Positions 10,622-18,227 of a DNA stretch of 64,000 nucleotides are shown one piece after another. Source of the stretch: Nocardioides halotolerans DSM 19273 (lineage in GTDB: Bacteria > Actinomycetota > Actinomycetes > Propionibacteriales > Nocardioidaceae); contig NZ_KE383922.1 of the NCBI RefSeq assembly GCF_000422805.1, positions 285,984 through 349,983 of the forward strand. Direction: 5' to 3'. Both the position numbers and the translations under genes were made by a program. The notes beneath the pieces were generated by a model. It did no database searches. It was given only the letters and a program-made list of their open reading frames with translations, and was not told the DNA's origin. Within the stretch, counting starts at the first letter, position 1; each line of letters begins with the position of its first letter.

Positions 10622-12385
10622 ATGGGAACCAATCGGAAGCGGCTGGTAGCAGCAGCCGCATCCATGGTCGTCGCCGTCAGCCTCGCCGGCTGCGGCGGTG
10701 ACTCGGGCGACGGGTCCGGACCCAAGGGACAGACCGACCAGGAGGTGACCGAGGCCACCAAGGGCGGTGCGGTCTTCTCCCTCGAGACGGCGGTCACCCA
10801 GGCGTGGGACCCGCAGCGCACCTACACCGGACGCGACCTCTCGAACCAGAGCCGGCTCGTCTACCGCAGCCTGGTGGACTTCCCGAAGGGCGTGACCGAC
10901 AACATCGAGGGTCAGACCCCGATCCCGGACCTCGCCACCGACACCGGTCAGAGCAACGAGGACGCCACCGAGTGGTCCTTCACGCTCAAGGACGGCCCGA
11001 AGTGGCAGGACGGCAAGCCGGTCACGTGCGAGGACCTCAAGTACGGCGTCTCCCGCACCTTCGCGACCGACGTCATCACCGGTGGGCCCAACTACATCAT
11101 CGGCTACCTCGACGTCCCGCAGGACGCCGACGGCCAGCCCGTCTACAAGGGTCCCTACACCGGTGAGGGCCAGGACGCCTTCGACCAGGCCGTGACCTGC
11201 GACGGCAACACCATCACCTACCGGTTCAAGAAGCCGTGGCCGGACTTCCCGTACGCCGTCGCGGCGCTGCGGTCGTTCGACCCCTACCGCGCGGACCAGG
11301 ACAAGGGCGACAAGTCCAAGCTCTCGGTCTTCTCCAACGGCCCCTACATGCTCGACGAGAAGGGCTGGAACGAGGACTCGGGCGGCACCTTCGTCCGCAA
11401 CCCCGAGTGGGACGCGAGCGAGGACACCAACCGCGACGCCAACTTCGACACCATCACGTTCGAGATCGGCATCGAGACCGAGGTCATCATCGACCGGCTC
11501 ATCGCCGACGAGGGCAACGACAAGTTCGCCTTCACCTCGCGCAGCGTGACGCCTGCCCAGTACCCGCAGATCACGGGTGACGTGGAGGCGCGTGCGGTCA
11601 ACTTCGAGTCGCCGTTCAGCAACTACCTGGTGCCGAACTTCAACCGCCTGACCAACCTCAAGGTGCGCCAGGCGCTGGCGGCCGCGACCAACCGCGCGGC
11701 GTACGTCGGTGCGCTCGGTGGCGACAAGGCCTCGGCCCCGTCGCTGTCGATCGTCAACCCGTCGACGCCGGGCTACGTCGCCAACCCGAACTTCGGCAAG
11801 GCCGAGGGCGGCGACGTCGAGGGCGCCAAGGCTCTCCTCGAGGAGTCGGGCGAGACCCTGCCCTACCCGATCAAGCTCACCTACCCGATCGGGTCGGACG
11901 CCACGGACAAGGCGTTCGCTGCTCTGAAGGCGACCTACGACGAGGCCGGCTTCGACGTGACGCTCGACGGTCTGGACCCGTCCGGTCCCTACTACGAGCA
12001 GATCCAGAAGCCGGGCTCCGACAGCGACCTCATCTGGGGTGGCTGGGGTTCTGACTGGCCGTCGGTCTCCACGGTGATCCCGCCGCTGTTCGACAGCCGG
12101 GTCAACATCACCAAGGCCTCCAACGGTCAGGACTACGGCAACTACGCCAGCGACGAGGTCAACGCTGCGATCGACGCGGCCGCCGCGGAGACCGACATCG
12201 ACAAGGCCAACGAGATGTGGTCCGAGGTGGACAACATGCTGGCCGAGGACGTCGCCTACATCCCGCTCGACACCACCAAGTTCTACTTCCTGCACGGTTC
12301 GGGGCTGGAGAACTACGTGAACTCGGCGGGCACCAACGGCTACACCGACCTCGGTGTGCTCTCGGTGGTCGACGGCGGCAAGTGA
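10622..12385 (+). CDS. Peptide-binding lipoprotein, SBP_bac_5 family (operon 2)
   Basis: Substrate-binding lipoprotein, 587 residues. The signal peptide has lipobox SLAGC, with the modified cysteine at residue 24. A family 5 binding fold follows (EWSFTLKDGPKWQDGKPVTCEDLKYGVS). Start ATG follows GAAGGAG by seven bases; an in-frame ATG 111 bases upstream lies inside the preceding gene. It is a diverged paralog of the operon 1 lipoprotein, so the two systems probably differ in ligand range (inference). A hairpin follows 80 bases downstream. Confidence 0.93.
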   Translation: MGTNRKRLVAAAASMVVAVSLAGCGGDSGDGSGPKGQTDQEVTEATKGGAVFSLETAVTQAWDPQRTYTGRDLSNQSRLVYRSLVDFPKGVTDNIEGQTPIPDLATDTGQSNEDATEWSFTLKDGPKWQDGKPVTCEDLKYGVSRTFATDVITGGPNYIIGYLDVPQDADGQPVYKGPYTGEGQDAFDQAVTCDGNTITYRFKKPWPDFPYAVAALRSFDPYRADQDKGDKSKLSVFSNGPYMLDEKGWNEDSGGTFVRNPEWDASEDTNRDANFDTITFEIGIETEVIIDRLIADEGNDKFAFTSRSVTPAQYPQITGDVEARAVNFESPFSNYLVPNFNRLTNLKVRQALAAATNRAAYVGALGGDKASAPSLSIVNPSTPGYVANPNFGKAEGGDVEGAKALLEESGETLPYPIKLTYPIGSDATDKAFAALKATYDEAGFDVTLDGLDPSGPYYEQIQKPGSDSDLIWGGWGSDWPSVSTVIPPLFDSRVNITKASNGQDYGNYASDEVNAAIDAAAAETDIDKANEMWSEVDNMLAEDVAYIPLDTTKFYFLHGSGLENYVNSAGTNGYTDLGVLSVVDGGK

Positions 12386-12464
12386 TCGACCGGGTCGGGT
12401 TCCCCGACCCACTGATCCACCAGCACCAACGCGTCACCTGACGCGGTAACACCCGCAAGACCGG

Positions 12465-12498
12465 CCCGTGCGGCCCCACCCAGGTGGGGCCGCACGGG
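12465..12498 (+). terminator. Perfect 16-bp inverted repeat between binding-protein and permease B genes
   Basis: Arms 12465-12480 and 12483-12498 (CCCGTGCGGCCCCACC and its complement) are separated by two bases, so the stem closes on a loop of about four. There is no T-tract. The place in the operon is the same as the hairpin of operon 1, but the sequence differs, so position rather than sequence is conserved. Confidence 0.75.
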
Positions 12499-12541
12499 AC
12501 CCGGACCCACGGATCCCAACCACACGCTCCCCGAGGTGCCC

Positions 12542-13555
12542 GTGTTCGCCTACACCATCCGCCGCGTGATCAGCGGCATCCTGCTCCTGGTGGTCATGAG
12601 CGTGGTCACCTTCTACCTCTTCTACGCGAGCTCCTCGACGCCCGAGCGCTTCGCCTGCGGGCCCAAGTGCACGCCGACCCAGCTCGACACGACCAAGCGC
12701 GCCCTCGGCTACGACGAGCCGACGATCGTGCAGTGGGGCAAGTTCGCCAAGGGCTTCGTCGCGGGCCGCGAGTTCCCCGACGATGAGAAGCTCCGCAAGG
12801 CGGCGCCCGAGCAGGTCGTCGAGTGCCCCCGGGGCTGCCTGGGCTACTCCTACGGCTACAGCAAGCCGGTCAACACGCTGATCAAGGACAAGCTCCCGAT
12901 CTCGGTCTCGCTGGCGATCTCGGCGTTCGTGATCTGGATCGCCGGCGGCGTGCTCCTCGGCATCACGGCCGCGTTGTTCAAGGGCAGGTTGATAGACAAG
13001 GCGATCGTCGGCCTCTCCCTGCTGGCGTTCGCGTTCCCGACGTTCTTCATCGGGCTCCTGCTGCTCAAGTTCGTCGCGATCCGGTGGGGGATCGTCGAGC
13101 TGCCGAAGTACAGCGACTTCACCGACAACCCGTTCCTGTGGGTGTCCGGGCTCATCCTGCCGGCGATCACCCTGGCGCTGGTCTACATGGCCGGCTACAT
13201 CCGGATGACCCGCGCCTTCGTCCTCGAGACGATGAGCGAGGACTACATCCGCACCGCCCGGGCCAAGGGGCTCACCCGGCGGGTGGTGATCGGCAAGCAC
13301 ACGCTACGCGCGGTGCTGACGCCGCTGGTCACGCTCTCCGGTCTCGACCTCGCGGGCCTGCTGGGCGGCGCGATCATCACCGAGACCGTCTTCAACTTCA
13401 ATGGCGTGGGCAAGCTGTCGTTCACCGCCGTGCAGCGCTACGACCTGCCGCTGATCGTGGGCATCGTGCTGCTGCTGGCGTCGTTCGTCATCGTCGCCAA
13501 CATCGTCGTCGACCTGCTCTACGCCGTCATCGACCCCCGCGTCCGGCTCGGCTGA
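12542..13555 (+). CDS. Oligopeptide/dipeptide ABC transporter permease, DppB/OppB type (operon 2)
   Basis: Permease B of the second importer, 337 residues, with membrane segment 1 at residues 9-28, the EAA loop (SEDYIRTARAKGLTRRVVIGKHTLR) and the C-terminus [14 protein letters not shown]. The GTG reading VFAYTIRR was chosen because it aligns with MLGYIVRR of operon 1 and has GAGG five bases before it; a GTG two codons earlier overlaps that site. The extracytoplasmic loop has C39, C43, C95 and C99, the same two-pair layout as the operon 1 paralog. Confidence 0.92.
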   Translation: MFAYTIRRVISGILLLVVMSVVTFYLFYASSSTPERFACGPKCTPTQLDTTKRALGYDEPTIVQWGKFAKGFVAGREFPDDEKLRKAAPEQVVECPRGCLGYSYGYSKPVNTLIKDKLPISVSLAISAFVIWIAGGVLLGITAALFKGRLIDKAIVGLSLLAFAFPTFFIGLLLLKFVAIRWGIVELPKYSDFTDNPFLWVSGLILPAITLALVYMAGYIRMTRAFVLETMSEDYIRTARAKGLTRRVVIGKHTLRAVLTPLVTLSGLDLAGLLGGAIITETVFNFNGVGKLSFTAVQRYDLPLIVGIVLLLASFVIVANIVVDLLYAVIDPRVRLG

Positions 13556-13577
13556 TCGAATCCGGTTAGGTACTCAC

Positions 13578-14693
13578 GTGTCCTCTTCCACAGCTCAGCT
13601 CAGCGCTGAGCCCGCTCAGGGCGGGCAGCCCGGCGACCCGCTCCTCGTCGTCAAGGACCTGCGCGTCCACTTCCCGACCGCCGACGGCGTCGTCAAGGCG
13701 GTCGACGGCCTGAGCTACACGCTCGAACGCGGCAAGACGCTCGGGATCGTGGGCGAGTCGGGCTCGGGCAAGTCGGTGTCGAGCTCGGCGATCATGGGGC
13801 TCTTCCACGGCAGCAACGCCCAGCTCTCCGGGCAGATCGTGCTCGACGGCACCGACATCCTGACGCTGCGCGAGGACGAGATGCGCCGGCTCCGCGGCCG
13901 CGACGTCGCGATGATCTTCCAGGACCCCCTCTCCGCCCTGCACCCCTACTTCACGGTCGGCTCCCAGATCATCGAGGCCTACCGCGTCCACCAGAGCGTG
14001 TCGAAGAAGGTCGCGCGCCGGCGGGCCATCGACCTGCTCGACCGGGTCGGCATCCCGCAGCCCGACCGCCGCGTCGACGACTACCCCCACCAGTTCTCCG
14101 GCGGCATGCGCCAGCGCGCGATGATCGCCATGGGGCTGGTCAACGACCCCTCGATGCTGATCGCCGACGAGCCGACCACGGCCCTCGACGTGACGGTGCA
14201 GGCGCAGATCCTCGACCTGCTCCAGGACCTCCAGCGCGAGTTCAACTCCGCCGTCATCATCATCACCCACGACCTCGGCGTGGTGGCCGAGATGACCGAC
14301 GACACCCTGGTCATGTACGGCGGCCGGGCCGTCGAGTACGGCAAGACCTCGGAGATCCTGACCCACCCGGAGATGCCCTACACGTGGGGTCTGCTCTCGA
14401 GCGTGCCCGAGGTCACCGGCGACACCAGCGCCAAGCTGATCCCGATCCCCGGCAGCCCGCCGAGCCTCCTCAACCCGCCCTCGGGCTGCCACTTCCACCC
14501 GCGGTGCGCGTTCCGCGACAAGGTGCCCGGCGACCTGTGCCGCACCACCACCCCCGAGCTCGCGCCCGGTGGTCGCGGGTCCAGCCACCTCAAGCGCTGC
14601 CACCTCGCCGACCCCGAGAGCATCTACCAGACCGAGGTCCTGCCCGAGATCGCACCCGACCTCGTCGACCTCCTGGCCGAGGAGAACACCTGA
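13578..14693 (+). CDS. Peptide ABC transporter ATPase, DppD/OppD type (operon 2)
   Basis: ATPase of 371 residues with Walker A GESGSGKS near residue 63, signature FSGGMRQRA, Walker [12 protein letters not shown] and a C-terminal Cys-containing extension (GCHFHPRCAF...LCRTT...KRCHL). The GTG start follows permease B by 22 bases with AGG seven bases upstream. It ends with a short acidic tail and does not carry the repeat-derived extension of the operon 1 homolog. Its stop shares one base with the next ATG (TGATG). Confidence 0.94.
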   Translation: MSSSTAQLSAEPAQGGQPGDPLLVVKDLRVHFPTADGVVKAVDGLSYTLERGKTLGIVGESGSGKSVSSSAIMGLFHGSNAQLSGQIVLDGTDILTLREDEMRRLRGRDVAMIFQDPLSALHPYFTVGSQIIEAYRVHQSVSKKVARRRAIDLLDRVGIPQPDRRVDDYPHQFSGGMRQRAMIAMGLVNDPSMLIADEPTTALDVTVQAQILDLLQDLQREFNSAVIIITHDLGVVAEMTDDTLVMYGGRAVEYGKTSEILTHPEMPYTWGLLSSVPEVTGDTSAKLIPIPGSPPSLLNPPSGCHFHPRCAFRDKVPGDLCRTTTPELAPGGRGSSHLKRCHLADPESIYQTEVLPEIAPDLVDLLAEENT

Positions 14694-16009
14694 TGTCCAC
14701 GGCCGAGCACACCGAGAGCACCGGCTCCGACGACGCGGGGGAGCCCACGCAGGACGCCTCGAAGGACGCCGCGAAGGACGCCGCCGAGGCCCGCGAGTCG
14801 ACGTTCGTCACCGACGCGGCGATCGACCCCTTCGAGGGCCGCGCGGCGACCGAGGCGCCCAAGGACGCGAAGCCGATCCTGACCGTCGACAACCTGCGGA
14901 TGTACTTCCCGGTGAAGTCCCAGGGCGTCATCCACCGCACGGTCGGCCACGTGCAGGCCGTCGACGGCGTGTCGTTCCAGGTCGTCGAGGGCGGGTCGCT
15001 CGGGCTCGTGGGCGAGTCCGGCTGCGGCAAGTCGACGACCGGCCGGCTGATCACCCGGCTGCTCACGCCGACCGGCGGCACGATCGACTTCGACGGCCGC
15101 GACATCGCGCAGATCAGCCAGCGCGAGCTCAAGCCGCTGCGGCGCGAGATCCAGATGATCTTCCAGGACCCCTACACCTCGCTCAACCCGAGGCACACGG
15201 TCGGCTCGATCATCGGTGCGCCGCTGCGCATCCACAAGATCGTGCCCGAGAAGCAGGTCCTCGGCCGGGTCAAGGAGCTGCTCGAGATCGTCGGGCTCAA
15301 CCCCGAGCACTACAACCGGTTCCCCAACGAGTTCTCCGGCGGTCAGCGCCAGCGCATCGGCATCGCCCGCGCGCTCACGCTCAACCCCAAGCTGCTGGTC
15401 GCCGACGAGCCGGTCTCCGCGCTCGACGTGTCGATCCAGGCGCAGGTGGTCAACCTGCTCCAGGGCATCCAGCAGGAGTTCGGCGTCGCGTTCCTGTTCA
15501 TCGCCCACGACCTGGCGATCGTCCGCCACTTCTGCCCCGAGGTCGCGGTGATGTACCTCGGCAAGATCGTCGAGATCGGCGACCGCGACAGCATCTACCT
15601 CAAGGCGCACCACCCCTACACGCAGGCGCTGCTCTCGGCGGTGCCCGACGTGAAGCAGGCCGCGCTCGGTGGCCGCCGCGAGCGGATCCGGCTGACCGGC
15701 GACGTCCCGTCGCCGATCAACCCGCCCTCGGGCTGCCGCTTCCGCACCCGCTGCCCGATCGCCCAGGAGATCTGCGCGAAGGTCGAGCCGCCGCTGCTCC
15801 AGATCGGCCCGAAGCACAAGGTCGCGTGCCACTTCCCGGGTGAGATCACCAACCACCCCAAGGAGCCGGTGACCGCACCGCTGCTCGGTCTCGACAACCA
15901 GGGGAACGTCGACGCGACCGGCTCCGTGACCGACCACGACCAGTTGTCGCACCCCGGCTACGCAGACACCTGGTACGACCTGGGCACGAAGTCGTTTGCC
16001 CGAGGGTGA
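14693..16009 (+). CDS. Peptide ABC transporter ATPase, DppF/OppF type (operon 2)
   Basis: ATPase of 438 residues. The catalytic part has Walker [10 protein letters not shown], signature [15 protein letters not shown], Walker [13 protein letters not shown] and the C-terminal [15 protein letters not shown] pattern. It is very close to the operon 1 DppF-type protein from the Walker A onward. It differs by an N-terminal extension of about 50 residues rich in Ala, Asp, Glu and Lys ([14 protein letters not shown]), probably disordered. It overlaps the upstream stop by one base and the downstream rarA start by 14 bases. It is the last gene of operon 2. Confidence 0.95.
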   Translation: MSTAEHTESTGSDDAGEPTQDASKDAAKDAAEARESTFVTDAAIDPFEGRAATEAPKDAKPILTVDNLRMYFPVKSQGVIHRTVGHVQAVDGVSFQVVEGGSLGLVGESGCGKSTTGRLITRLLTPTGGTIDFDGRDIAQISQRELKPLRREIQMIFQDPYTSLNPRHTVGSIIGAPLRIHKIVPEKQVLGRVKELLEIVGLNPEHYNRFPNEFSGGQRQRIGIARALTLNPKLLVADEPVSALDVSIQAQVVNLLQGIQQEFGVAFLFIAHDLAIVRHFCPEVAVMYLGKIVEIGDRDSIYLKAHHPYTQALLSAVPDVKQAALGGRRERIRLTGDVPSPINPPSGCRFRTRCPIAQEICAKVEPPLLQIGPKHKVACHFPGEITNHPKEPVTAPLLGLDNQGNVDATGSVTDHDQLSHPGYADTWYDLGTKSFARG

Positions 16010-17375
16010 CGACGAGCTCTTCGAGACCGGTGGGCTGCAGGCGCGGCGCACCACCGAGGCCGCGGGTGCCGGTGCGCTGAGCTCGGCCTCGCACGCGGCC
16101 GCGCCGCTCGCCGTACGCATGCGGCCGCGGTCGCTGGAGGAGCTCGTCGGCCAGAGCCAGCTGCGTGCCCCCGGTTCGCCGCTGCGCCAGCTGGTCGAGG
16201 GCGACCAGTCGATGTCGCTGCTGCTGTGGGGCCCGCCCGGCACCGGCAAGACCACGATCGCGGCGATCCTGAGCCAGCAGACCGACCGGCGGTTCGTCGA
16301 GGTGTCCGCCGTGTCGGCCGGCGTGAAGGAGGTGCGCGCGGCGATCGACGCCGCGCGCCGCGAGCTGGTCGCCACCGGCCACGAGACCGTGCTGTTCGTC
16401 GACGAGGTGCACCGCTTCAGCAAGGCCCAGCAGGACGCCCTGCTGCCCGGCGTCGAGAACCGCTGGGTCACGCTCGTCGCGGCCACCACCGAGAACCCCT
16501 TCTTCTCCGTGATCTCGCCGCTGCTGTCGCGCAGCCTGCTGCTCCGGCTGGAGTCGCTCACCGACGACGACATCCGCGAGGTGCTCGACCACGCGCTCAC
16601 CGACGAGCGCGGCCTCGGCGGCGCCTACGACGTCGACCCCGACGCCCTCGACCACCTGGTCCGGCTGGCCGGTGGCGACGCCCGCCGATCGCTGACCTAC
16701 CTCGAGGCCGCCGCCGGCGCGGCGTCGGCCCGCGGGAGCACGACCATCGACCTCGAGACCGCGGAGACCGCGGTCGACCAGGCCGCGGTCCGCTACGACC
16801 GCCAGGGCGACCAGCACTACGACGTGACGAGCGCCTTCATCAAGTCGCTGCGCGGGTCCGACGTCGACGCCGCGCTGCACTACCTCGCACGGATGCTGGA
16901 GGCGGGTGAGGACCCGCGGTTCATCGCGCGCCGGCTGGTGATCCTGGCGAGCGAGGACATCGGCCTCGCCGACCCGACCGCGCTGACCACCGCCGTCGCC
17001 GCGGCGCAGGCGGTCCAGCTCATCGGCATGCCGGAGGCGCGCCTCAACCTCGCCCAGGCCACGATCGCGCTGGCGATCGCCCCCAAGTCGAACGCCGTGA
17101 TCACCGCGATCGAGGCCGCCTCCGCGGACGTGCGGGCCGGCAAGATCGGGCCGGTGCCGGCCCACCTCCGTGACGCCCACTACCAGGGCGCCAAGAGGCT
17201 GGGCCACGGCTCGTCGTACGCCTACAGCCACGACGCGCCGTTCGGCATCGCGGAGCAGCAGTACGCGCCCGACGTCGTCCTGGACGCGGAGTACTACAAG
17301 CCGACCGAGCTCGGCGCCGAGGCGGCCATCAAGGAGCGCTGGGCGCGGGTCCGCCGCATCATCCGCGGCCGGTAG
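15996..17375 (+). CDS. rarA: Replication-associated recombination protein A (RarA/MgsA), AAA+ ATPase
   Basis: Clamp-loader-like AAA+ ATPase acting at stalled replication forks, 459 residues. Visible are Walker [10 protein letters not shown] near residue 79, Walker [10 protein letters not shown], sensor 1 [10 protein letters not shown] and the arginine-finger region SRSLLLRLE. The C-terminal RarA oligomerisation domain contains SEDIGLADP and [12 protein letters not shown]. The proposed start is TTG inside the end of the upstream ATPase gene. It restores an N-terminus of about 40 residues before [12 protein letters not shown], as in actinobacterial homologs; no ATG or GTG is in frame there. Start certainty is moderate. 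Its TAG stop forms part of the next promoter. Confidence 0.95.
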   Translation: MPEGDDELFETGGLQARRTTEAAGAGALSSASHAAAPLAVRMRPRSLEELVGQSQLRAPGSPLRQLVEGDQSMSLLLWGPPGTGKTTIAAILSQQTDRRFVEVSAVSAGVKEVRAAIDAARRELVATGHETVLFVDEVHRFSKAQQDALLPGVENRWVTLVAATTENPFFSVISPLLSRSLLLRLESLTDDDIREVLDHALTDERGLGGAYDVDPDALDHLVRLAGGDARRSLTYLEAAAGAASARGSTTIDLETAETAVDQAAVRYDRQGDQHYDVTSAFIKSLRGSDVDAALHYLARMLEAGEDPRFIARRLVILASEDIGLADPTALTTAVAAAQAVQLIGMPEARLNLAQATIALAIAPKSNAVITAIEAASADVRAGKIGPVPAHLRDAHYQGAKRLGHGSSYAYSHDAPFGIAEQQYAPDVVLDAEYYKPTELGAEAAIKERWARVRRIIRGR

Positions 17376-17378
17376 GGT
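17373..17378 (+). promoter_or_regulatory. -10 box TAGGGT overlapping the rarA stop codon
   Basis: TAGGGT lies eight bases before the ATG of the next gene, the spacing of leaderless actinobacterial promoters. The first three bases are the rarA TAG stop. The same hexamer precedes pyrR and carA. Confidence 0.6.
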
Positions 17379-17386
17379 CTTTGCTC

Positions 17387-17893
17387 ATGGCGTGGGTGTT
17401 GGTGACCGTGACCGCCGTCCTGGCGGTGCTGGTCGGCGTGCTGGTCGCCGTGCTGGCCCTCCGGGTCCGCCGCCTGGAGGCCCATGTCGCCCGCCTGTTG
17501 ACGTCGAGTGACCCGATCGACAGGCGATTCCCTGTGGAAGACCTGCCAGACGGGTCACTCGACGCAGACCCGCCGGCCCCCGAGTTCGTCATCACCCGGG
17601 TCGGCGAGCCGGAGCCCGAGCCCGAGGTGGCCGAGCCGGTGCCGGCCCTGCCCGGGCCGGTCTTCGCGGACCTGCTGCTCAAGGAGTCGGTCGTGCAGAC
17701 GGCCTCGCTGTTCCAGGGGCTGCGGCGGGCGCTGTCGGCCGAGACCCGCAACCGGATCCGCTTCCACATGCGCCAGGAGGTCAAGCGCTCGCGCAAGCAG
17801 CGCCGCACCGAGCTGCGGGAGGTACGCCGCGAGTGGGCGGCGCGGCAGCGAGCCGCCATGGCCGCCGACGAGCCGGAGGGCTCGGCAGCATGA
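17387..17893 (+). CDS. Small single-pass membrane protein of unknown function
   Basis: 168 residues, not recognised. It has one N-terminal membrane helix (about residues 3-25, AWVLVTVTAVLAVLVGVLVAV) and a short helix with basic residues. An acidic Pro/Glu linker follows (EPEPEPEVAEPVPALPGP), then a strongly basic C-terminal helix (RQEVKRSRKQRRTELREVRREW). The position between rarA and alaS is where many actinobacteria carry a DUF948-type membrane protein, and the single helix plus long charged tail is reminiscent of that, but no family motif is certain. The leaderless-type promoter argues for the ATG chosen; a TTG two codons earlier is unlikely. Confidence 0.75.
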   Translation: MAWVLVTVTAVLAVLVGVLVAVLALRVRRLEAHVARLLTSSDPIDRRFPVEDLPDGSLDADPPAPEFVITRVGEPEPEPEVAEPVPALPGPVFADLLLKESVVQTASLFQGLRRALSAETRNRIRFHMRQEVKRSRKQRRTELREVRREWAARQRAAMAADEPEGSAA

Positions 17894-17966
17894 AGACACC
17901 CCACGAGATTCTGCGCTCCCCCCGCTGCGCTCCTCCCGCGCACAATCCCGCGGGGACCCCAAGAGC
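17894..17966. repeat. Short GC-rich repeat-like spacer with partial inverted repeats
   Basis: A 73-base spacer with GCGCTCC..CGCTGCGCTCC direct repetition followed by CCCGCG..CGCGGGG pairing around CACAATC. It resembles a dispersed intergenic element, but no second copy was found in this window. It probably also contributes a weak ribosome site (AAGAG) for the next gene. Confidence 0.35.
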
Positions 17967-18227
17967 ATGAGGGGCGGCCTCTGGTTCGTCGCCGGGGCCG
18001 GGGCCGGGATCTACGTCATGATCCGCGGGCGCCGCGCTGCCGAGGCGCTGACCGTCGACGGGATGCAGGACCGTCTCAACGGGCTCGCCGTGGGCGTGCG
18101 CATGTTCCGCGACGAGGTGGCCCAGGGCAAGGCCGAGGCCGAAACGGGGTTGCGCGAGCGGTTCGCCCTCGCGCCTCATGGACGACCAGAGCTCACATCG
18201 AGACAGGAAGAGGAGGGCAGGAGCTGA
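17967..18227 (+). CDS. Small membrane-anchored protein upstream of alaS (DUF6167-like)
   Basis: 86 residues: a short hydrophobic N-terminal segment ([16 protein letters not shown], about residues 6-21) and an amphipathic helix ([26 protein letters not shown]) ending in a charged tail. Small proteins of this shape sit directly before alaS in many actinobacteria and are classed as DUF6167; that assignment is by position and appearance. Function is unknown. The stop shares bases with the alaS start (TGATG), so translation with alaS is probably coupled. Confidence 0.7.
   Translation: MRGGLWFVAGAGAGIYVMIRGRRAAEALTVDGMQDRLNGLAVGVRMFRDEVAQGKAEAETGLRERFALAPHGRPELTSRQEEEGRS

Noticed and set aside
18180..18226. 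T-box leader before alaS
   Set aside because: The gene overlaps the preceding stop codon; there is no room for a specifier hairpin and no T-box sequence. The hisS-aspS junction is likewise an overlap.
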